A stretch of 22,337 nucleotides of DNA, from positions 1 through 22,337 of the forward strand of contig JAKPOE010000356.1 in assembly GCA_029548025.1 (NCBI GenBank), written 5' to 3'. The notes below the pieces were generated by a model. It saw only the letters and a list, made by a program, of their open reading frames with translations, was not told the DNA's origin and made no database searches. The DNA is from Spirochaetota bacterium (lineage in GTDB: Bacteria; Spirochaetota; UBA4802; UB4802). The position numbers and the translations under genes were made by a program. Below are positions 14,832 to 22,025 of the stretch, one piece after another. Positions within the stretch are counted from its first letter, which is position 1, and the number at the start of each line of letters is the position of its first letter.

Positions 14832-15506
14832 CTACTCTCTTTTTGGCGGAAGTTTTTCACGCAACCATGAAGTGAGACTGCTAACATTTCGCGATTGTAC
14901 CCAGATTTTACCGCTCCCCGTAAAATGGCATACAAGCCCTTCACCACCAAGGAAAAACGATTTCCAATTTCCCAATTTTTCTATTCTATAAGTAAGTGAA
15001 TCTTGAAACGCTACAATGTGCCCTGTGTCAACAATAAGACTTTCACTTACAGTGAGCTCCTCAATACCCCCATAGCTTGCAATAAGGAGCGGGCCATCAC
15101 CGCTGATTTGCAAAAAGAATAGTGACTCCCCACTAAAAAAACCTTTTAATCCCTGAAACTTTGTATTTATCTCTAAAGAGGGACTGGCTGCAAGAAATGA
15201 ACTTGACTGTACAAAAACCGTTCCGGCAATATCAAGTTTCTTGATATCACCAGGCAAGGTAGGAGCAAGGGTAACCTCACCTCTCGAACCCTGCGCAGTA
15301 AAAGTGTTTAGCCAGAATGAGGTACCACCAAAAAAAGCAATCTTTGCTGATTTCATAATACCACTGCTCGATGCCTTTTTTGTTTCTATGGAGACATTGA
15401 CGCTTTTACTTACCATAGCACCGTCTTCAGCTTTTATCTGCTCATCAGCATTGAGCGATACAACAGCAAGTGCGTATGACGGATTATACTTAATATTAAT
15501 ATTCAT
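14832..15506 (-). CDS. AIM24/TIGR00266-family protein, second tandem copy
   Basis: This 224-residue paralog of the genes on either side has the same blocks: AEDGAMVSKS near the N-terminus, FSGESLFFLQISGDGPLL, LIVDTGHIVAFQDS, and GNWKSFFLGGEGLVCHFTGSG ending in WVQSR. It differs from its neighbours where they keep GGEGLF (here SGESLFF) and near residues 42-50, where a Lys/Ser-rich stretch (KKASSSG) lies before IMKS. The start is ATG 15506, with GAGGTGA upstream, 3 bases after the stop of the first copy. Function is unknown. The divergence suggests the copies are not redundant and may form a hetero-oligomer. Confidence 0.92.
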   Translation of the reverse strand: MNINIKYNPSYALAVVSLNADEQIKAEDGAMVSKSVNVSIETKKASSSGIMKSAKIAFFGGTSFWLNTFTAQGSRGEVTLAPTLPGDIKKLDIAGTVFVQSSSFLAASPSLEINTKFQGLKGFFSGESLFFLQISGDGPLLIASYGGIEELTVSESLIVDTGHIVAFQDSLTYRIEKLGNWKSFFLGGEGLVCHFTGSGKIWVQSRNVSSLTSWLREKLPPKRE

Positions 15507-15509
15507 GGC

Positions 15510-16172
15510 TCACCTCGGGAGCAGTTTAGTAATCCAGTTAATAAAACTATTGGGCACACGCGATTGTATCCACAATTTTCCCGAACCAGCAAACTCACAA
15601 ACCAACCCTTCACCGGAAAAGAAAGTAGATTTCCAACCACCAACCTTCTTAACCGCAAAAGAAAGAGAATCTTCAAATGCTACAATATGCCCGGTATCCA
15701 CCACATAGTTCCCACTAACAGGAATTTCGATAATTGAACCGTATGATGAAAAAAATAAATCGCCATTACCAGACACCCTGAGCAAAAATAGCCCTTCTCC
15801 TCCAAACAAAGAACGAAGACCACCAAATTGTGGAGTAACAGTCAACTCAGGTGATGAACACAGGTACGAACCAGATTGCAGCATGATTGCCTCACCCAAC
15901 ATCTTCTTATGTTGTATATCACCAACATACTGCGGAGCAATGCCAATTTCACCACCACCATGAGATGCTGTAAAAATATTTACAAAGAGCGATTCTCCAC
16001 CAAAGAATTTTCGAGCAACAGCAGACAGAAATCCACTGCCAAAACCTGTCTCAATTGAAATTTCCGGGCTCATATAAACCATTGCACCTGCCTCAGCTTT
16101 GACCTTTTCATCTGGAGCAAGTTTCAATGCAAGGAGTGTATAGGTAGGGTTGTGTTTAAACACGTACTCCAT
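15510..16172 (-). CDS. AIM24/TIGR00266-family protein, first tandem copy
   Basis: This 220-residue protein is the first gene of the AIM24 operon. The conserved blocks are AEAGAMVYMSPEI (about 26-38), GGESLFVNIFTA, GGEGLFLLRVSGNGDLFFSSYG, YVVDTGHIVAFEDSLSF, VKKVGGWKSTFFSGEGLVC and SGKLWIQSR. No transmembrane segment or catalytic motif is visible. ATG 16172 has an excellent AAAGGAGG 6 bases upstream. A strong sigma-70-type promoter lies about 56 bases before it. Its best-kept features, two glycine-rich GEGL repeats, are those of the family as a whole. Confidence 0.93.
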   Translation of the reverse strand: MEYVFKHNPTYTLLALKLAPDEKVKAEAGAMVYMSPEISIETGFGSGFLSAVARKFFGGESLFVNIFTASHGGGEIGIAPQYVGDIQHKKMLGEAIMLQSGSYLCSSPELTVTPQFGGLRSLFGGEGLFLLRVSGNGDLFFSSYGSIIEIPVSGNYVVDTGHIVAFEDSLSFAVKKVGGWKSTFFSGEGLVCEFAGSGKLWIQSRVPNSFINWITKLLPR

Positions 16173-16227
16173 GCGAACCTCCTTTGAATCATGATATCAT
16201 TCCTATCTTTTTATAATGCCTATAAGC

Positions 16228-16256
16228 TTTATAACCTGCATTATTGTGTATGTCAA
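16228..16256 (-). promoter_or_regulatory. sigma-70-type promoter of the AIM24 operon
   Basis: On the minus strand a perfect TTGACA (16251-16256) is separated by exactly 17 bases from TATAAA (16228-16233). The expected start is near 16221, giving a leader of about 50 bases that includes a 10-base palindrome, ATGATATCAT (16191-16200), just before the ribosome site. This is the best promoter match in the window and suggests constitutive, fairly strong expression. Confidence 0.75.
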
Positions 16257-16306
16257 GTTTTTATGGTATAGCTGTCACCTCAATGCCCAAAAAGTATATC
16301 AATATC

Positions 16307-19156
16307 TTAATCCCCGCCATGCTCACGAACCCACTGAATAGCATACTGCAACAAATCCTGAGATGAGTCCAGATGCAATTTCATCTTTATCTTTTCACGA
16401 ACATTTTCAACAGTTTTAACACTTATATGCAACTTTTCTGCTATATGCTTGTTGCCCAGACCATGTCCTATCAACTGAAATATCTCAAACTCCCTGTTGG
16501 TAAGACCCTCCACCGAGCTGTCAATAACACCTCTATCCGACAATGCATTAACTATCAGCTCTTTTACCTCACCTGACAAATAAATGTCCCCTTTTAAAAC
16601 CGTATAGATAGCATTGATAATCTTATCAGGTGCTTCATTCTTCATTAAATATCCTCGTGCACCTGCTTTAATGGCACGTTCTGCATAAAGCTTTTCATCA
16701 TACATGGAAAGCACCAATGCAGGCAATTTTGGAAAGCGTTGTTTTAATGCTTTCACCAATTCTATGCCACTGGTTCCATTTAATGAGATATCTACCAGTA
16801 CACAATCAGGCACCCTTTTATTAATGACATCAATTGCCTCATCAGCCGAACGTGCTTCGCCAATGACCTCTAAATTTTTGTGGCTTGCAATAAGCTGCTG
16901 CAATCCCTGCCGTACAATAGGATGATCATCAACCACAACTATGCTGAACTTCTTAGTGCTTTTCAGCTTCTCAGTAACAGGCTTTAAACTTTTATGTATT
17001 GTGCACTGAACCAGCGTCCCGCCCGTTTTATTGTTCTGAATCTGCAATGCAGCATTGATAATCCATGCCCTGTATTGCATGATATGCATCCCCATGCCTT
17101 TTGTTACATCAACATCATCTGGTATGCCCCGCCCATCATCCATAATCCTGATGCAATAATCATTGTCATCCTCGCATACTGATACGGCAATATGTTTGGG
17201 ATTACCATGCTTAACTGCATTGTTCACAGCCTCACGGACAATATAGTAAACATGTACCGTGTCAACCAACGCATCAATATTGCTGGTCACATCCCATTCA
17301 AGAATGGCTTTCATCTTAAAATTTTTGTCAATATCTGCGATAATCTCCTGCAGGGAAACATGCAATCCTTTGTTGTTTAAATCAACCGGGCTCAGCCCCT
17401 GAGCAATGAGGCGGGTATGTTCAATAGCCTGATGCACCATACTCTGTATTTCTACAATTTCGGGCACCTCATTGGAAAATTCATCTTTTAATTTAAGCCG
17501 CAGCATCTCTGTTTTAAAAATTATGCCTGCAAGATGCTGCCCCAACCCATCATGCAAATCCCGCGCTATACGGTTGCGTTCATCAATGTTTGCCTGTAAA
17601 ATCTTTTTTTCCAGCTGCTTCTTTTCGGTCATATCAATGCCAATGAGCATAAAATAGTTAAATACATCGGCATCATAGACGGGGCGGGCATGCCATTGCA
17701 CAATGCGCTCGGTTGCATCTTTCATTACTATTGAGGTTTCAAAAATGTGTGTGGCTTTTGTTTTTTTCATGTGCGATAGTTGATTTCTAAATGCACGTTG
17801 CCCAAAATCAGGGATAAACAGCGTACAGCAGCTTTTGCCGGTAACCTCGCTGGCTTTGTATCCTGTAGCCTGCAACATGGCTTTATTGCAGGTAATAACA
17901 GTACCCTCTTCGCTCAATGTTAAAAAGTAAGCTGGTGCTATATCCTCCAGATTTTGTATAATGTCAAGTCCCTGCTTTAATTTTTCCTTTGTCCGTTTAA
18001 CATCAGTTAAATCCCGGGCAATGATTGAGCAGCCTATTATGGTGCCGCGTTCATCCTCAAGCGGGGTTACGGTCATTGACATATTATGGATTGCGCCATG
18101 CCTGTCTACCCCTTCAGACTCATAATGAGCTATCCCTTCATTATGTTTAACCCGTTCAATGAGCTGTTCAAATTCATCAGGACGGTATGGCGGCGACAGC
18201 AAGCTTACATGACAGCCAGCTGCCTCATCAAACGCATAGCCAAAGATTTTTTCTGCTGCTTTATTCCAGCTTGCAATTGTCCCATCAAGAGTTGTTCCAA
18301 TAATTGCATCATCCGAATTGTCCAGCAAAATAGATAGCTGCGTGCGCACCTGTTCTATCTGTTTTCGTTCGGTTATATCACGGGCTACGCTCAACACTGC
18401 ATTTTCATCACGATAATAGATTGTTGTGCTGGCAATCTCAACGGGGATGGTGTTGCCATGGCTATCAACAAAAGCTGTTTCATACCAATCGGTATTTTCA
18501 GAGATCGACTGCAAAAATGTATGTATCCGGTTACTATCGCCCTCAGAGGTAAGCTGCTGCAACGTCATCATGGCAAGCGATTCATGTGAAAACCCCAAAC
18601 GGTTGCATGTTGTAGTATTAACTTCAAGAATGTTCCCATCACTTTTGTGGATAATAACCATATCCGATATGCTGTTAAACAATGACTTATAACGCATCTG
18701 CGATGCTAAAAGCTCACCGGTCCTTTGCAGCACCATATCTTCCAGCAGATCCTTTTCTTTCCTGAGCATATCCTCAGCAGATTTTATACGCATCATGGCA
18801 TTTATCTGCGCTATCAGCTCGGCCTGATCTATTGGCTTGGTTAAAAATGCATCAGCTCCTAATTTAAGCCCCTTAACCTTACTGTGTGTATCAGTATGTA
18901 TGGCGGTAAGAAAAATAACCGGAATATTTCGTGTCATGGGATCATCTTTCAAAATGCGGCATACATCAAAGCCATCCATCCCCGGCATCTTGATATCAAG
19001 AATAATAACATCAGGATTTGATTGCTTTGCCTTTTCAATTCCCTCTTTGCCATCCTCAGCAGTAATAACCATGCAATCAGCAATAAGATTTTTTAACAAA
19101 GCAGTAATGCTTACCAGATTATCCTTTTTATCATCAATAACCAGGATTGTACTCAT
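16307..19156 (-). CDS. one-chain two-component system: REC-PAS-PAS-PAS-HisKA_3-HATPase-REC-LuxR HTH
   Basis: This 949-residue soluble protein is one uninterrupted frame. Its domains are: receiver 1 (about 1-120; D8/D9, D54 in IILDIKMPGMDG, K107); PAS 1 (about 152-265), PAS 2 (about 270-388) and PAS 3 (about 396-512), each ending in a D(I/L/M)T linker; a NarX-type dimerisation domain with H535 (RIARDLHDGLGQHLAG); an ATPase domain (REAVNNAVKHGN 641-652, DDGRGIP 673-679); receiver 2 (about 737-850; D743/D744, D789, K839); and a LuxR/NarL helix-turn-helix at 885-930 (LTNREFEIFQLIGHGL, then ISVKTVENVREKIKMKL). Normally the HisKA_3 kinase and the NarL regulator are separate proteins. There are no membrane helices, so the signal is cytoplasmic, through PAS or receiver 1. 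The ATG overlaps the upstream kinase stop by 4 bases. Confidence 0.93.
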   Translation of the reverse strand: MSTILVIDDKKDNLVSITALLKNLIADCMVITAEDGKEGIEKAKQSNPDVIILDIKMPGMDGFDVCRILKDDPMTRNIPVIFLTAIHTDTHSKVKGLKLGADAFLTKPIDQAELIAQINAMMRIKSAEDMLRKEKDLLEDMVLQRTGELLASQMRYKSLFNSISDMVIIHKSDGNILEVNTTTCNRLGFSHESLAMMTLQQLTSEGDSNRIHTFLQSISENTDWYETAFVDSHGNTIPVEIASTTIYYRDENAVLSVARDITERKQIEQVRTQLSILLDNSDDAIIGTTLDGTIASWNKAAEKIFGYAFDEAAGCHVSLLSPPYRPDEFEQLIERVKHNEGIAHYESEGVDRHGAIHNMSMTVTPLEDERGTIIGCSIIARDLTDVKRTKEKLKQGLDIIQNLEDIAPAYFLTLSEEGTVITCNKAMLQATGYKASEVTGKSCCTLFIPDFGQRAFRNQLSHMKKTKATHIFETSIVMKDATERIVQWHARPVYDADVFNYFMLIGIDMTEKKQLEKKILQANIDERNRIARDLHDGLGQHLAGIIFKTEMLRLKLKDEFSNEVPEIVEIQSMVHQAIEHTRLIAQGLSPVDLNNKGLHVSLQEIIADIDKNFKMKAILEWDVTSNIDALVDTVHVYYIVREAVNNAVKHGNPKHIAVSVCEDDNDYCIRIMDDGRGIPDDVDVTKGMGMHIMQYRAWIINAALQIQNNKTGGTLVQCTIHKSLKPVTEKLKSTKKFSIVVVDDHPIVRQGLQQLIASHKNLEVIGEARSADEAIDVINKRVPDCVLVDISLNGTSGIELVKALKQRFPKLPALVLSMYDEKLYAERAIKAGARGYLMKNEAPDKIINAIYTVLKGDIYLSGEVKELIVNALSDRGVIDSSVEGLTNREFEIFQLIGHGLGNKHIAEKLHISVKTVENVREKIKMKLHLDSSQDLLQYAIQWVREHGGD

Positions 19157-20208
19157 GATTGGCTAACCCAATGCTGAACTTTTAAAACAAATTCTTCTAT
19201 TGGAAACGGCTTCTGTATAAAATCATCACATCCTGAAGCCATAATGACTGCACGCTCGTTTTTAAGCGACGATGCGGTAACGATGATAACGGGTATATGT
19301 TTTGTATGGTCATCGCTTTTCAGCTCCTTCACCACCTCTAATCCATGTAAATCCGGAAGCGATAGATCAAGCAATATACAATCTGGCTTTACTTCATGGG
19401 CAAGCGCTATACCTCTGGTTCCCGACTGGGTTTCGGTAATATCGTATAGTTTTGACAACAGAGCTTTCACCACCACAACGCTGTCCGAATCATCATCTAT
19501 CACCAAAATTTTTTTGCGATCTGCCTGCGGTTTTGCTTCCACCTGTAATGGCAACTGCACCGTAAAGCACGAACCTTTCCCAAGCTGACTTTCAACATGG
19601 ATGGTTCCGCCAAGGATGGATAATAATTTCAATACTATGGTAAGCCCCAGCCCCGTCCCTGGATATTTTGATGACAGCGAGCCTGATGCTTTGGTAAAAC
19701 CTGTAAACAATGTATCCAGAAATTCACTGCGAATACCTATTCCGGTGTCGGCTATGCTTACTGTGCACATCCCGTCATGTGCATGCGCTGACACTGTTAT
19801 ACAGCCTTCCTCGGTAAACTTCACCGCATTATCAATAAGGTGCTCAAACACCTGATACACCCTGGTCTCATCACTCTGTAGTATAACATCATCCAGATGC
19901 GTATGCAGCAAAAGTCCTTTTTTCTCCAGTATACCTTCATACCGTTCCAAAATATCGCTCAATATTGTTGAAACCATAACATCAGTTATATGCAACTCAA
20001 TGCCGCTATCTATCTCAAATACTTCTATAAGGTCATTTACCAGTGCAAGGAGGCGGCTACCATTGCGTTCAATAATTGCTAAATATTCCTTTTCTTCCGG
20101 GGTAAGTCTGCCATCAGCCTGCATAAGCAAAACCTTTGACAGCGTTAATATGGAGTTTAACGGGGAGCGTAATTCATGGCTTATGCTGTGCAAAAATTCC
20201 TTATTCAT
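19153..20208 (-). CDS. soluble hybrid histidine kinase without sensor domain (HisKA-HATPase-REC)
   Basis: This 351-residue protein begins directly at the H-box: MNKEFLHSISHELRSPLNS, with phospho-acceptor H11. The ATPase domain has DNAVKFTEEG (about 126-135), DTGIGI (154-159) and GTGLGL (184-189). A receiver (about 233-349) has D238-D240, D281 in ILLDLSLPD and K333. No sensory domain or membrane segment precedes the H-box. The small gene just upstream ends 8 bases inside this one (ATGAATAA overlap), and no ribosome site is visible, so translation must depend on reinitiation. The upstream protein probably supplies the input. The kinase may pass phosphate to receiver 1 of the 949-residue protein next in the operon, although no Hpt domain is visible for a standard relay. 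Confidence 0.92.
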   Translation of the reverse strand: MNKEFLHSISHELRSPLNSILTLSKVLLMQADGRLTPEEKEYLAIIERNGSRLLALVNDLIEVFEIDSGIELHITDVMVSTILSDILERYEGILEKKGLLLHTHLDDVILQSDETRVYQVFEHLIDNAVKFTEEGCITVSAHAHDGMCTVSIADTGIGIRSEFLDTLFTGFTKASGSLSSKYPGTGLGLTIVLKLLSILGGTIHVESQLGKGSCFTVQLPLQVEAKPQADRKKILVIDDDSDSVVVVKALLSKLYDITETQSGTRGIALAHEVKPDCILLDLSLPDLHGLEVVKELKSDDHTKHIPVIIVTASSLKNERAVIMASGCDDFIQKPFPIEEFVLKVQHWVSQS

Positions 20209-20716
20209 GGGCTTTTTGCTGAAAATTCATTTTTATTAAATATGCAATGTTAAACAAATTTGTTATTCCGCCAACAAACCGTTCTTTAATCATCCCTTTG
20301 GGCAAGAGGTCAATTATCCTGTTATATTCCTCCAGCCTGGTATTGATTGTAGCAACAATGTTCGATAGCTCCTGATATTCTGATGTTGCCTGTAAATTTT
20401 TCATGGTGTCAGCAACAGCAGAAGCGCTAAAAAATATCTTCCTGAACGCATCTTTTACAGTCGCAGGAAACCCTGAAAGAAGCTTCTCAACCAGACATAT
20501 CCTGACCAGTTGATATCCTAACTGGACATCCTGACAGTTCCGGTTTGAAAAACAGTCCGGAAAACGTTCAAAGTAGGCATTCCCCAGTGCAATCATATCT
20601 TCAATGTCAAAATCAAAATTTCCGTCACAGGCAATAATATCGCCTCTGAACTCATCCAGATTTTTTGACTTTATGAATAGTTCCGCCGGTTTTGTCATAA
20701 CATTATACCAGTCCAT
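20201..20716 (-). CDS. unknown protein, putative input partner of the adjacent kinase
   Basis: This protein of about 171 residues matches no family I recognise. It looks mainly helical and soluble, with a charged N-terminal half (DEFRGDIIACDGNFDFDIEDM), several cysteines, and a C-terminal segment (TINTRLEEYNRIIDLLP) that could form a coiled coil. It ends FQQKAHE. I prefer ATG 20716 to the in-frame TTG at 20722. No Shine-Dalgarno is visible and the predicted leader is only about 15 bases. The 8-base overlap with the sensorless kinase implies a functional pair. The two could represent a split kinase whose sensory half became a separate chain. Confidence 0.75.
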   Translation of the reverse strand: MDWYNVMTKPAELFIKSKNLDEFRGDIIACDGNFDFDIEDMIALGNAYFERFPDCFSNRNCQDVQLGYQLVRICLVEKLLSGFPATVKDAFRKIFFSASAVADTMKNLQATSEYQELSNIVATINTRLEEYNRIIDLLPKGMIKERFVGGITNLFNIAYLIKMNFQQKAHE

Positions 20717-20738
20717 AAACAATAACTATCGCACAAAA

Positions 20739-20747
20739 ACTATAGCA
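20739..20747 (-). promoter_or_regulatory. extended -10 promoter of the signalling operon
   Basis: On the minus strand TGCTATAGT (20739-20747) is an extended -10 element (TGn plus TATAGT). The start would fall near 20732, only about 15 bases before the ATG. The -35 region is poor and partly overlapped by one of two 17-base direct repeats, which could compensate as an activator site. Confidence 0.4.
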
Positions 20748-20764
20748 CATAAGCATTGTTGTTA

Positions 20765-20827
20765 ATAGTTAAAATACCATACCGTTGCAGCACACTGCTA
20801 CGATATTTTTATAGTTAAAATAGCATA
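20765..20827. repeat. two 17-bp direct repeats flanking a small palindrome
   Basis: ATAGTTAAAATACCATA (20765-20781) recurs as ATAGTTAAAATAGCATA (20811-20827) with one mismatch, 46 bases start to start. Between them GCAG (20787-20790) and CTGC (20795-20798) form a short hairpin with loop CACA. The group lies between the M23 gene stop and the promoter of the signalling operon. It could be a regulator-binding array or the trace of a small duplication. No U-run follows the hairpin, so it is not a standard terminator. Confidence 0.55.
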
Positions 20828-20855
20828 GCTTTTTTTGTAAAGAAGAATTAATGCC

Positions 20856-21827
20856 CTACTCTCTGATTGGCAAAACAAGAAGGCTTAACGGGTTTGCCTG
20901 CACACCATGAACCATAAGCGAAACATGAAGGTGCGGCCCTGTTGACATGCCGGTGCTTCCCACAGCGCCAATAAGCTGTCCGGCAACCACCCTGTCCCCG
21001 GATGAAACCATCAGCTTTTCCATATGCATGTAATAGCTGAATATGCCGTTGCCATGATTGACGATGACCATGTTGCCTTCGTAAAAAAGTTTATCTGCAA
21101 GCACCACAATGCCGTCAAGCATTGCATACACCGGGTCACCACTGTTGCCATTCAGATCAATACCGCGGTGGATACGCGTCACCGTCTGCCTTTTTTTAGT
21201 AGAGCTATCATACAGCAGATATCGTCGTTTTGCCCAGAATGCTGAATTGATGGTATGGGTATTCCGTGGATGGTAGGGAATGCTTTGTATGCAGTCATCA
21301 AACCTTGTTGCAAATGCTTTTTGCTTTTTCTTTGTGCATTCAGCAATAAATTGTTTTACCTCGGGAGTCTCTATGTAATCCTTCTGGGAATACTTATCAA
21401 ACTCCATTGGGATAACCGAAACGGGAAAAAAAGATCGCTTAATAGTTACAGGAATCTCAATATGAAAGGAATCACCATATATGATGCAATGATAAACGCC
21501 TGGTTTTAACTCAGGATCAATAGCAAAAAATCCTCTGTACCCCCACGTTTTTTTTGATAATACAATCTCTTTATCAATAAATTTCACAGAAACCAATTGT
21601 ACATCCTTAGCAGGTATGATTTCACAATACGCCACATTGCCCTGTGCAAATTTTTTTGCATAGATAGTACAGGTAACAGCATCGTTACTGACAGCAACCT
21701 TTTCCGGCATCACTACCGTAAAGTTATCCGGCAAAGGCTTTTTGGCGATAGTTACCTTTGTAATATCTCGTGCGCATGAAATGGCTGCACAGCATACCAT
21801 GATTATTGCAGTTACTTGCATCTTCAT
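20856..21827 (-). CDS. exported M23-family metallopeptidase-like protein (possible lipoprotein)
   Basis: This 323-residue protein has an N-terminal signal sequence (MKMQVTAIIMVCCAAISC) with C18 after AIS, an acceptable though non-standard lipobox. Signal peptidase I cleavage is the alternative. Residues about 30-140 look like one beta-sandwich domain. The C-terminal LytM/M23 domain (about 215-318) has all metal and catalytic elements: HRGIDLNG (first His and Asp), IVNHGNGIFSYYMHM and GPHLHVSLM. It should cut peptide bonds in peptidoglycan, in the periplasm. I chose ATG 21827 over GTG 21863, because GAGGGAG lies about 10 bases upstream and the longer form would put extra residues before the signal. 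No operon partner is visible. Confidence 0.88.
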   Translation of the reverse strand: MKMQVTAIIMVCCAAISCARDITKVTIAKKPLPDNFTVVMPEKVAVSNDAVTCTIYAKKFAQGNVAYCEIIPAKDVQLVSVKFIDKEIVLSKKTWGYRGFFAIDPELKPGVYHCIIYGDSFHIEIPVTIKRSFFPVSVIPMEFDKYSQKDYIETPEVKQFIAECTKKKQKAFATRFDDCIQSIPYHPRNTHTINSAFWAKRRYLLYDSSTKKRQTVTRIHRGIDLNGNSGDPVYAMLDGIVVLADKLFYEGNMVIVNHGNGIFSYYMHMEKLMVSSGDRVVAGQLIGAVGSTGMSTGPHLHVSLMVHGVQANPLSLLVLPIRE

Positions 21828-21871
21828 GATGATAGCACTCCCTCTAAAAATAAAATGGTGCACAACCAGTT

Positions 21872-21897
21872 TCCCTCTCCTTATTCAAGGAGAGGGA
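21872..21897. repeat. perfect 9-bp inverted repeat, possible dispersed palindromic element
   Basis: TCCCTCTCC (21872-21880) and GGAGAGGGA (21889-21897) pair perfectly around an 8-base loop, followed by TGAAGGGCGAGGTTTG. G-rich 'ggagaggg...gggcgaggt' hairpins of this type are often dispersed repeats in bacterial genomes. It is not followed by a T-run on either strand, so it is not a typical terminator. It sits between two divergent genes, 45 bases from the M23 start. Confidence 0.55.
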
Positions 21898-21947
21898 TGA
21901 AGGGCGAGGTTTGTGAACCTGCCACATACTATTTTATCACTATATTA

Positions 21948-21976
21948 TTGATTTTTTCATGCTAATATTGTATAAT
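21948..21976 (+). promoter_or_regulatory. sigma-70-type promoter of the gene at 22026
   Basis: TTGATT (21948-21953) is followed after 17 bases by a perfect TATAAT (21971-21976). The expected start near 21983 gives a leader of about 43 bases with GGAGG (22016-22020) before the ATG. Confidence 0.7.
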
Positions 21977-22025
21977 ACTATCATAGCACTATAACCATTT
22001 TCAACATCTATTTGTGGAGGTCACT

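Noticed and set aside
20195..20230. Programmed -1 frameshift joining the small protein to the kinase
   Set aside because: The kinase frame is +1 relative to the upstream gene, and the A5 run does not form a proper X-XXY-YYZ slippery site in the upstream frame. Overlap with reinitiation is simpler.
20845..20858. TTAATG near the M23 stop as a start for a plus-strand gene
   Set aside because: The frames from here on the plus strand are short and lie antisense to the M23 domain with no ribosome site.
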